Shown here: positions 1-6,426 of the stretch, one piece after another
Layout: each line of letters begins with the position of its first letter
Position numbering within the stretch: the first letter of the stretch is position 1
NCBI GenBank assembly: GCA_041158045.1
Contig: JBEBCD010000011.1
Span: 1-6,616 of the forward strand
Direction of reading: 5' to 3'
DNA: 6,616 bases
Origin: CAXRBC01 sp041158045
GTDB lineage: Bacteria; Actinomycetota; Acidimicrobiia; Acidimicrobiales; Ilumatobacteraceae
The notes under the pieces: generated by a model
The model's input: the letters and a program-made list of their open reading frames with translations, nothing else
The model's database searches: none
What the model was told of the DNA's origin: nothing
Position numbers and translations under genes: made by a program

Positions 1-1263
1 CAGGGGCCGGTGCTGAAGGCGTGGGAGGGGAGCGCGCTCGTGCGCGCCGACGAGATCCCGACGGCGCGGTGGATCACGTACGCCCTCGCACAGATCCCCG
101 CCGCGGCGCTCCTGCTGCGTCGCGGACTGCGCCGCGAGGAGTGGCGGGGACCGATCGGGCTGCTGCTCGGCTTCGCGGGATGGATGCTCGCGTCGACCGT
201 CTGGGCGACGCTCGCGAGCCACACGGTCATCGAGGCGACCTCGCTCGCGCTCACGACCCTCGCGGGCGTGTGGTTCGCCCTGCGCTTCCGGCTCGTGGAG
301 CAGCTCGCCATCGTGTGCGTCGCGATGCAGCCCGGGGTGTTGCTGTCGTGGTGGGCGGTGCGCGAGGGCTGGTCCGGTGCCCGCCATCCGGACGCCGGCT
401 ACTGGATCGGCATCTACTTCAACCGCAACTCGCTCGCCCCACCCGCGGCGGTCGGCGCGCTCGCGGCACTCGGCCTGTTGTGGATCGTCGCGGTGCGCCG
501 GCCGCGACCGTGGTGGCCCGCCCTCGCGGCCTGGCTCGCCGCGGCGGCCGCGATCGACGTCGGCACGCTGCTGCGCAGCAGGTCGCGCACGGCGTGGGGC
601 GCCATCGCGGCGTTCGTCGTGGTGTGGGCCGCGTGGACGGCGCTCCGGCAGGCGCGGCGGCGGGGCCTGCTCGACGGCGACCGCCTGCGACGCGTGGTGG
701 TACCCGCCTACCTCGCGGTGGCCACCGCGATGGTGTGGGCGTTCTTCTGGTTGCAGCACCGGACGGCGGTCGGCGTCGGCGACGACACGCTCTCGGGTCG
801 CGCGGTGATGTGGCGCTACAGCTGGGATGGTGTCGAGCGCAAACCGCTCCTGGGGTGGGGCTGGCTGTCGGCGTGGCACACCGAGCTGTTCTTCAAGGAA
901 AATGCGCTCTCGCCGTACACGATCGGATGCGACGTGCTCGCGAACTGCACGCGGTGGTCGCACAGCGCGTACATGGACGTGCTCCTCGGCGGCGGCGCGA
1001 TCGCGGCCGCCGCATTGCTCGTCGTCGTGGTGTGGTCGGCGCTCCGGTCGGCCCCCCTCGCGCTCGGCGAGACCGCGGGTCAGTGGATCCCGGCGACGAC
1101 CTGGTTCGTCCTCGCGGCGGGCACCCAGGAGACCTTCTTCGTCGGCCACCACTTCCTGTGGCTGTTGCTGGTCGCCGCGCTCAGTGCCGGTCGAGGAGCT
1201 CCAGCATCCGCGCCCGCGGATCCCCCGGCACGCCCTCGGCCGTCCGATGATCGAGGGGCTTGA
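1..1263 (+). CDS. O-antigen ligase / Wzy-type polysaccharide polymerase, 5' end probably outside the window
   Basis: Integral membrane protein of the O-antigen ligase / Wzy_C type, which joins or polymerises lipid-linked glycans on the outer face of the membrane. Counting from the first in-window start (GTG at 10, 417 residues), about eleven hydrophobic segments are visible, near residues 21-36, 46-69, 72-92, 96-116, 145-162, 166-184, 195-211, 230-249, 325-343, 360-376 and 380-394. Family-like signatures are FNRNSLA (137-143), SRSRTAW (190-196), LSGRAVMW (261-268), a KPLLGWGW motif (278-285) and HSAYMDVLLGGG (318-329). Arg264 and His318 lie in the large loop where WaaL enzymes carry essential Arg and His residues. 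The frame is open to the window edge (codons at 1-9), so the true start may lie upstream. The Pro/Ala-rich tail after residue 392 overlaps the convergent dehydratase gene. Family is fairly secure; ligase versus polymerase cannot be decided here. Confidence 0.85.
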   Translation, partial: QGPVLKAWEGSALVRADEIPTARWITYALAQIPAAALLLRRGLRREEWRGPIGLLLGFAGWMLASTVWATLASHTVIEATSLALTTLAGVWFALRFRLVEQLAIVCVAMQPGVLLSWWAVREGWSGARHPDAGYWIGIYFNRNSLAPPAAVGALAALGLLWIVAVRRPRPWWPALAAWLAAAAAIDVGTLLRSRSRTAWGAIAAFVVVWAAWTALRQARRRGLLDGDRLRRVVVPAYLAVATAMVWAFFWLQHRTAVGVGDDTLSGRAVMWRYSWDGVERKPLLGWGWLSAWHTELFFKENALSPYTIGCDVLANCTRWSHSAYMDVLLGGGAIAAAALLVVVVWSALRSAPLALGETAGQWIPATTWFVLAAGTQETFFVGHHFLWLLLVAALSAGRGAPASAPADPPARPRPSDDRGA

Positions 1264-3022
1264 CGGGCACGTGTGAGATGAGCGGGTGGCGCGGACGCTC
1301 GTCCGTCTCGCCGTCGCCGAAGAGCTCCTCGTGGACCTTCTCGCCGACGCGCAGGCCCACGACCTCGATCGGGATCTCCCGCCCGCTCGACCGGACGAGG
1401 CGCTCGGCGACCTCGTGGATGCTCACGGGCTTGCCCATGTCGAGCACGAGCACCTCGCCCGTCGCACCGATCGCGCCGGCCTGGATGACCAGCTGGACGG
1501 CTTCCGAGATCGTCATGAAGTAGCGGGTCACCCCGCGGTGGGTGACCGTCACGGGCCCGCCCTTCGCGATCTGGTCGCGGAACGCGGTGAGCACGGAGCC
1601 GCGGGACCCGAGCACGTTGCCGAACCGCACGGAGATGAACTTCGACGGCGGCGCCGCGTGCGCGAAGTCGGCGGTGAGGCGTTCGGCGATGCGCTTGGAG
1701 TAGCCGAGGACGCTGATCGGGTTGGCGGCCTTGTCCGTCGAGATGTTGACGAAGACGTCCACCTGCGCCCGCGCCGCCGCGCGCAGCATGGTGAGCGTCC
1801 CGAGGACGTTCGTGAGGTAGGCCTCGTGCGGGTAGCGCTCGAGCAACGGCAGGTGCTTCAGCGCAGCCGCGTGGAAGACCACCTGCGGGCGGCGGGTGTG
1901 GAACACCTCGTCGATCGCCGCGTCGTCGCGCAGGTCAGCGAGCACCGTCTGCGGGGTGTCGAGCAGCGCGCGGCCGTGGATCGAGAGCTGGACCTCGTGG
2001 AGCGCGCTCTCGTCGCGGTCGAGCATGATGAGCTCGGCGGGATCGAAGCGCACCAGCTGGCGGCAGAGTTCGCTGCCGATGCTCCCGCCGGCGCCCGTCA
2101 CGAGGACGCGCTTGTTCACGAGGTACTGCGAGATCGCGTCGAGATCGATGCGCACGCGGCGCCGCCCGAGGAGGTCCTCGTCGGCGAGGTCGCGGATGTC
2201 GCCGGCCTCGACGCCGCGGTGCTCGAGCGCCTGCACCGGCGGGAGGACCTTCACGTCGAGGCCCGCGCCGCGCGCCGCGTCGGACAGCGCGGCGACGGTG
2301 TCGGAGTCGGCGGACGGGATGGCGATGAGCAGCGCGCGGGCGCCGGTGCGCGCGGCCGTCCGGGCGATCGCGTCGCGCCCGCCGACCACGGGCACGCCCG
2401 CGATGCGCAGGCCGTGCGTCGTCGCGTTGTCGTCGAGGAACGCCACGGGGAGGTAGCGCGAGTTGGGGTTGCGGAGCATCGTGTGCACGATCTGGATGCC
2501 GCCCTCCCCGGCGCCGAAGACGAGCAGGCGCTCGGCGGTGACGTCCGAGGGGCGGCGGAGCTCCTCCCGCACGAGCCGCCACGCGTAGCGGCTCGCCCCG
2601 GTGAGGAAGAGCCCGAGCACCCCGCCGGTGAGGATCGCGCTGCGGGGGAACGCATCGGCCCCGCGGTCGAATTGCCGCACGACGAGCAGCACGAGGGTCG
2701 TGACCGTCGCCGACGCGACGAGGCCCCTCACCTCGTCGAAGCTCCCGTAGCGCCAGCGGCGGCGGTAGATCCCGACGAGGTATCCCACGATGGCCTGCAC
2801 GACGGCGACGACGGGGAGGACCCGGGCGAGCGTCTCGCGCGTCAGGCCGCCGATGTCGGCCTCGCCCTGGTAGCTGTAGCGCAGCCAGAGCGCGAGGGTG
2901 GCGGCAGCCGACCAGGCGACGACGTCGATGAGGAACTGCGCGGCGCTCGTCGCGCCGACGAAGCCGCGGGCCGCCGTGAGGCGGTCGAGGCCGAGGGCGA
3001 GGCGCCGGCGGGGGCTAGCCAC
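1181..3022 (-). CDS. Membrane-bound FlaA1/WbpM/CapD-type nucleotide-sugar 4,6-dehydratase
   Basis: Long-form polysaccharide biosynthesis dehydratase, 613 residues, close to WbpM and PglF in size. Characterised relatives convert UDP-GlcNAc to UDP-4-keto-6-deoxy-GlcNAc, the entry to QuiNAc, bacillosamine and related sugars. Four hydrophobic segments (about 28-48, 67-86, 100-116, 129-147) anchor it. Next comes a CoA-binding-like Rossmann region starting at LLVFGAGEGG (166-175), then the catalytic SDR domain with VLVTGAGGSIGSE (306-318). Further motifs are ISTDKAANP (427-435, Ser428), LGYSKR (439-444, Lys443), RFGNVLGSRGSV (466-477) and GEKVHEELF (560-568). The residue four before Lys443, where SDRs have Tyr and WbpM/FlaA1 have Met, is Leu439. 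The GTG start at 3022 overlaps the previous gene's stop by 8 bp, implying co-transcription and probably coupled translation; I see no strong ribosome site. Family is certain; exact substrate and product are not. Confidence 0.93.
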   Translation of the reverse strand: MASPRRRLALGLDRLTAARGFVGATSAAQFLIDVVAWSAAATLALWLRYSYQGEADIGGLTRETLARVLPVVAVVQAIVGYLVGIYRRRWRYGSFDEVRGLVASATVTTLVLLVVRQFDRGADAFPRSAILTGGVLGLFLTGASRYAWRLVREELRRPSDVTAERLLVFGAGEGGIQIVHTMLRNPNSRYLPVAFLDDNATTHGLRIAGVPVVGGRDAIARTAARTGARALLIAIPSADSDTVAALSDAARGAGLDVKVLPPVQALEHRGVEAGDIRDLADEDLLGRRRVRIDLDAISQYLVNKRVLVTGAGGSIGSELCRQLVRFDPAELIMLDRDESALHEVQLSIHGRALLDTPQTVLADLRDDAAIDEVFHTRRPQVVFHAAALKHLPLLERYPHEAYLTNVLGTLTMLRAAARAQVDVFVNISTDKAANPISVLGYSKRIAERLTADFAHAAPPSKFISVRFGNVLGSRGSVLTAFRDQIAKGGPVTVTHRGVTRYFMTISEAVQLVIQAGAIGATGEVLVLDMGKPVSIHEVAERLVRSSGREIPIEVVGLRVGEKVHEELFGDGETDERPRHPLISHVPVKPLDHRTAEGVPGDPRARMLELLDRH

Positions 3023-4244
3023 GTCCGCGCGGGCCGCGTGCGACGAGCACGACGCCGAGCATCGCGTTGCCGGCGCGCTCCCACGCGCGCCACGTCTCGA
3101 TCGCGTCGTCGATGCGGGACCGCCCCATTTCGACGGCGAGCACGACGCCCGTCGCGTCGCCGGGGCGCAGGTCGGCGAGGGTCGCCGCGGCGATCGGGGC
3201 GGTGGCGCGGGCGCCGCCCGCGTGCGGGGCGAGGCGCGCCGCGACCGCGGCGGCGTCGACGGGACCGACGGGGACGACGCGGAGGCCCGTCGTGCGGGCG
3301 TCGGCGGCGCGAGCGAGGAGCGCCGCGGCGACGGGGACGTCGTTCGTGTCGGTGGCGGCTCCGGCGGCTGCGAGCGTGCCCGCGATGGCGCCGGGTCCGA
3401 CCGCGCGCGCGAGGCGTCGCGCGCCGCGGATGCGGCGATCGGAGAGCCCGAGCTGGGCGAGGATGAGCAGGCCGATCCCGAGGCCGACGAGCGCGCCGAA
3501 CCAGTAGCTGCGCCCCTCGACCGTCGTCACCGTCGTGCCCTCGTAGGTCGTCGACTCGCGCACGAGCTCCATCTCGCCCGCGACGAGGCCGCGGGCCGCG
3601 TCGATCGCGGCGAACTTCAGCGCGAGGTCGCTGCGTTGGGCGTCCGTGAGATTGCCCGGACCCTCGAGGACCCCTCGCAGCACCGACTCGGTGCGGTCGA
3701 GGCCCCGCCGTGCGGCATCCGCGCGGATCTCGACGAGTCGCGCTGCGTAGCGGTCGAGCACCGTCGGGCATGCATCCAGCGTCGCCTCGCGACACGACAG
3801 GTCGTAGCTCGGCCGGCCGGTGGTGACGAAGGAGAACTTGTTGGACCGATCCTCGCGCTGAAAGGCCGAGATCGAGAAGTCCGGCTCGGTGCGGTTGACC
3901 AGCACCGTGATGCCATCGCCGAATTCGTCGCGAAGCCCGGCCGTGAAGTCCTCGGACTGGAGGAGCAACATCTGGTTCGTCTCGTTCGGCACGGGGTTGA
4001 GCAGGGCCGGATCCAGCCCCGCCGCGACGAGGACGCCCATCTCGTCCAGAGGCTCGTAGCTTCGACCGACCACGACGTACGAGTCGGGCGTCACCTGGAG
4101 GTCGCTGTCGCGCACCCACATGATCGCGGTACCCGCAAGCGCGGTGAGTGGCACGATCCACCACCACGTGCGGATCGCACCCCACACGGAGGGCCAGTCG
4201 AGGGCGGGAGTGTCGGCCCCGAGGCGGAGGGGACGGCGTGTCAC
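3015..4244 (-). CDS. Wzz/YveK-like chain-length determinant with degenerate cytoplasmic domain
   Basis: Polysaccharide co-polymerase-like protein, 409 residues. It has the two-helix topology of Wzz/capsular chain-length regulators: a Trp-rich first membrane helix (about 25-44, containing TWWWIVPLTALAG), an extracytoplasmic domain (about 46-246) and a second helix (about 247-265). Cys151 and Cys159 in the outer domain could form a disulfide; the stretch at about 160-230 looks helical, as in co-polymerases. The usual Pro-rich motif before the second helix is absent. The roughly 140-residue tail resembles the shape of a fused BY-kinase/P-loop domain (ends DDAIETWRAWERAGNAMLGVVLVAR), but no Walker A GxxxxGK[ST] or Tyr-rich tail is present, so kinase activity is unlikely. 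GTG at 4244 is the likely start. The stop overlaps the dehydratase start, making this the first gene of a two-gene unit. Function is inferred from topology and neighbours; sequence identity to named Wzz proteins looks low. Confidence 0.78.
   Translation of the reverse strand: MTRRPLRLGADTPALDWPSVWGAIRTWWWIVPLTALAGTAIMWVRDSDLQVTPDSYVVVGRSYEPLDEMGVLVAAGLDPALLNPVPNETNQMLLLQSEDFTAGLRDEFGDGITVLVNRTEPDFSISAFQREDRSNKFSFVTTGRPSYDLSCREATLDACPTVLDRYAARLVEIRADAARRGLDRTESVLRGVLEGPGNLTDAQRSDLALKFAAIDAARGLVAGEMELVRESTTYEGTTVTTVEGRSYWFGALVGLGIGLLILAQLGLSDRRIRGARRLARAVGPGAIAGTLAAAGAATDTNDVPVAAALLARAADARTTGLRVVPVGPVDAAAVAARLAPHAGGARATAPIAAATLADLRPGDATGVVLAVEMGRSRIDDAIETWRAWERAGNAMLGVVLVARGPRGRG
4226..4230 (+). 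promoter_or_regulatory. Shine-Dalgarno-like GGAGG that would support an upstream start for the 2OG oxygenase
   Basis: GGAGG lies seven bases before a GTG at 4238 that is in frame with the oxygenase. If real, it would extend that protein by 13 residues and make its start codon overlap the divergent chain-length gene's start (4242-4244). Against it, the same bases encode Arg/Pro/Leu codons of the divergent gene, and the added residues (SRDDETTCHHGD) look unstructured. The start at 4277 is therefore preferred in the gene entry. Confidence 0.2.
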
Positions 4245-4253
4245 GCGACGACG

Positions 4254-4259
4254 AGACTA
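4254..4259 (-). promoter_or_regulatory. Candidate -10 hexamer for a leaderless chain-length/dehydratase transcript
   Basis: Reading the minus strand towards the GTG at 4244, the hexamer TAGTCT matches the actinobacterial TANNNT -10 pattern. It ends nine bases before the start codon, so transcription would begin at or just before the GTG and give a leaderless mRNA. No convincing Shine-Dalgarno lies at the usual distance; the nearest purine-rich stretch is AGGTAG, about 13 bases away. No clear -35 was identified. A TANNNT match is weak evidence alone, even in GC-rich DNA. Confidence 0.25.
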
Positions 4260-4276
4260 CCTGCCACCATGGGGAC

Positions 4277-4876
4277 GTGACGGCCGTGCGCGCTGCATCC
4301 TCGCTGCGCCGCCTCCTCGCATACGAGGGCGCGACGCGCGACGACGGCGCCGCACGCGAGGTCGCGCCCGAGATCCTCCACGTCGCGTGTTGGACGCCCG
4401 AGTTCTGCGCGGCGCTCGTCGAGGCGGCCGACGCGGCGGGGGTGGCCGTCGATCCGCACGATCCCGTCCCCGGTGAAGAGGTGTCGCTCGCGCGCATCAG
4501 CCCCGTGCTCTTCGAGCACGTCGAGCACGACATGGGGACGCGCATCTGGCCCCGGCTCGTCGCCCACTGGCCGCTCGCCGAGTACCGCGGCATCAACGAC
4601 GCATTCGTCATCCGCTACGAGCCGGGGCGCCAGGAGTCGCTGCGGCTGCACCACGACGTCGCGCAGGTCTCGGGCAGCGTGCGGCTCAACGACGGCTACG
4701 AGGGCGCCGCCCTCGAGTTCCCGCGACAGGGGTTCGACACCTCGCGCATCCCCGTCGGCGACCTCGTCGCGTGGCCGAGCCTCGTCACGCACCCGCACCG
4801 CGGCACGATGATCCGCTCGGGCGTGAAGTACTCCCTGACGATCTGGTTCGAACTGCCGATCTCGCTCGAGGCCTAG
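4277..4876 (+). CDS. 2-oxoglutarate/Fe(II)-dependent dioxygenase, lysyl/prolyl-hydroxylase-like
   Basis: Small soluble oxygenase of the P4Hc/PLOD-like 2OG-Fe(II) superfamily, 199 residues from GTG at 4277. The iron site is visible as HHD at 125-127 (His125 and Asp127 as the HxD pair) and a distal His172 in LVTHPHRG. Lys184, twelve residues after His172 in GVKYSLTIWF, sits where collagen lysyl hydroxylases place the Arg that binds the 2-oxoglutarate carboxylate. The NDGYEGAALEFPR segment (137-149) matches the strand-turn-strand of this fold. Such enzymes hydroxylate protein side chains or small molecules; nothing here identifies the substrate. No signal peptide or membrane helix is seen, so it is probably cytoplasmic. 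Alternative in-frame starts are GTG at 4238 (good GGAGG spacing, but overlapping the divergent gene), GTG at 4286 (GGGGA ten bases upstream) and ATG at 4148. Its TAG stop shares a CTAG palindrome with the convergent gene. Confidence 0.85.
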   Translation: MTAVRAASSLRRLLAYEGATRDDGAAREVAPEILHVACWTPEFCAALVEAADAAGVAVDPHDPVPGEEVSLARISPVLFEHVEHDMGTRIWPRLVAHWPLAEYRGINDAFVIRYEPGRQESLRLHHDVAQVSGSVRLNDGYEGAALEFPRQGFDTSRIPVGDLVAWPSLVTHPHRGTMIRSGVKYSLTIWFELPISLEA

Positions 4877-6420
4877 TCGGCGCGCCGCACCCGCAGCGGT
4901 CGGTCGTCGGCCGTCCGGCACCGTCCCGTCGCGAGGTCGAAGCGCCACCCGTGCAGGGTGCACACGAGCTCGTCGCCGTCGATCTCGCCGAACACCGACA
5001 GGTCCGCCTCACGGTGCGGGCACCGCCGCTGCACGATCCAGTCGCCGATCCGCACGTCGGACTCGTCGGTCGGCACGGTGCCCGTGCGCCGCCGCGCCTC
5101 GTCCTCGGTGCGCGCCATCCGCTCCACCGACAGGCTCTTGAAGAAGCTGTAGAGCCATTCGTTGAACTGCCCGCGCCGCCACGCCCGGAAGCGGCACGAG
5201 AGGAACAGCGAGTTGGACCAGTCCACCGCGTGGTCGGCGACGACCCGCTCGAGGAGCGGCCGAGGGATCTCGAGACGGAACGCGTGGTCCTCGCCGTCCC
5301 AGCGCCGCACGCGTCCCGCCGGGAAGTCGAGGAGCACCGCGTCGCCCCCGCTGCGCACCACGCAGGGTGCGCCGATCGCTCGGCACAGGGTCGGCGCGAG
5401 CGCCATGAGCGGCTCCATCCACGCGCGCATCGCGGCCACGACGTCGGTCGTCGCCGTCGGCCAGGTCGCACGCTCCGCCTCGATGAGCGGTCGCACGTCC
5501 CGCTGGTACTCGCGCAGGTACTCGTCCTTCCGCGCGAAGATCCGCCCCACCTCCGCGTCGTCGCACGGGTGCGTCACGCGCGTCTCGCCGCCGCGGGACT
5601 CGACGCAGGAGCCGGGGATCGCGAGCAGGCCCCGTCGCCCCGCGTCGTCCAGCCGCGCGAGGAAGCCGCGCTGGTCCGGGAAGATCGTGGCCTCGTCGCC
5701 GGTCACCGCGTTGAGCCCCCAGAGGTCGTCGTCGAGGAAGCACGGTGGCCCCGCGGACGGCACCACCGCCGCCGCGTCCACCGCCTCGACGTAGCGCATC
5801 GCGCGCGCGTACTGGCTCTCGACCTTGGCGCGCGCCAGTGCCGCGCGCTCCTCGTCGGGCAGCTCGTAGACCATCGGGTACCAGATCGCGCCGCTGTACT
5901 GCAGCCAGTGCTGGTCCACCGGCCCGTGCGCGCGCAGCGCGGCGAGGTCGCCGGTGCGGCAGTCGTTCTGGTTCACGAGTCGCGCGTCGTCGTCCCACAC
6001 CACGAGCGCCGAGTCTCCGCCGGGCCCGTCGGTGATCGAGGTCTCGACGTGGATCGCGACCCCGACGCCGGGCGCGAGCTCGGTCGGCTCGCCGTTGCGC
6101 GTGCGCAGGACGCGGGTGAATCCGAGCGCCGCGAGGCGGCGCTCGAGCTCGCGCGTCGGATACTCCGGCAGCACCACCGTGACGTCGCGGTCCTGGTGCC
6201 GCGCGAGGTACGTCTCGTCGAAGTGGTCGCCGTGGAGGTGCGAGACGTAGAGGTGGGTCGGGCGCTCGAGCGCCTCACGCACCCGGGCCGGCAGCCGGTC
6301 GTTGCGCGGGAACGGGAACCACGACGCGAGGAACGCGGGCGAGAACCACGGGTCGCACACGAGCCGGACGTCGCCGGTCTCGATGAGGATCCCGGCGTGG
6401 CCGAGCGACGTCGCCCGCAT
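4873..6420 (-). CDS. Metallo-beta-lactamase-fold protein with C-terminal Rieske domain, CMAH-like
   Basis: Fusion protein of 515 residues. The N-terminal part is a UlaG-like metallo-beta-lactamase fold. It starts GHAGILIETG (7-16), then has CDPWFSP (22-28), the metal motif HLHGDH (61-66), a candidate third ligand His124 and a motif-4-like NQND (150-153). The middle (about 165-430) has WLQYSGAIWYPMVYE (172-186) and a C-terminal FNEWLYSFFKSLS (419-431). A Rieske [2Fe-2S] site follows with the full ligand set: Cys467-Pro-His469, then Cys487-x2-His490. MBL plus Rieske is the pair found in CMP-Neu5Ac hydroxylase (CMAH), where the Rieske domain is N-terminal; here the order is reversed. This suggests an oxygenase fed electrons through the Rieske cluster, perhaps acting on a nucleotide sugar, though the substrate is inferred. 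No signal peptide, so cytoplasmic. ATG start six bases after the upstream DUF2510 gene's stop; no Shine-Dalgarno seen. No reductase partner is visible in the window. Confidence 0.88.
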   Translation of the reverse strand: MRATSLGHAGILIETGDVRLVCDPWFSPAFLASWFPFPRNDRLPARVREALERPTHLYVSHLHGDHFDETYLARHQDRDVTVVLPEYPTRELERRLAALGFTRVLRTRNGEPTELAPGVGVAIHVETSITDGPGGDSALVVWDDDARLVNQNDCRTGDLAALRAHGPVDQHWLQYSGAIWYPMVYELPDEERAALARAKVESQYARAMRYVEAVDAAAVVPSAGPPCFLDDDLWGLNAVTGDEATIFPDQRGFLARLDDAGRRGLLAIPGSCVESRGGETRVTHPCDDAEVGRIFARKDEYLREYQRDVRPLIEAERATWPTATTDVVAAMRAWMEPLMALAPTLCRAIGAPCVVRSGGDAVLLDFPAGRVRRWDGEDHAFRLEIPRPLLERVVADHAVDWSNSLFLSCRFRAWRRGQFNEWLYSFFKSLSVERMARTEDEARRRTGTVPTDESDVRIGDWIVQRRCPHREADLSVFGEIDGDELVCTLHGWRFDLATGRCRTADDRPLRVRRAD

Positions 6421-6426
6421 GTCGCG

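Noticed and set aside
21..1250. Second long plus-strand frame over the polymerase gene
   Set aside because: Arg/Gly/Ala-rich with no membrane segments, whereas the overlapping frame gives a coherent polytopic membrane protein with family motifs.
1286..3466. Very long plus-strand open frame (726 codons) antisense to the dehydratase and chain-length genes
   Set aside because: Its Arg/Asp/Glu/Val/His-rich composition is typical of the shadow frame opposite a high-GC gene, with no domain pattern, while the minus strand carries clear SDR and membrane motifs.
4148..4276. ATG at 4148 as the start of the 2OG oxygenase
   Set aside because: It would overlap the divergent chain-length gene by 97 bp and add an Arg/Gly/Thr-rich segment with no fold signature.
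2842..4611. 589-codon minus-strand frame spanning the chain-length gene and part of the oxygenase
   Set aside because: Long Arg/Pro/Ser runs and no motifs; it crosses two well-supported genes, so it is an out-of-frame shadow of GC-rich DNA.
4241..4963. 240-codon minus-strand frame opposite the 2OG oxygenase
   Set aside because: The plus strand has the ordered HxD...H...K active-site pattern, and this frame shows only acidic/basic low-complexity translation. It also ends inside the divergent start region.
4873..6420. Reading the MBL-Rieske protein as a true sialic acid (CMP-Neu5Ac) hydroxylase
   Set aside because: Only the domain pair and context support it; domain order differs and no sialic acid synthesis genes are in the window, so the name is kept to CMAH-like.
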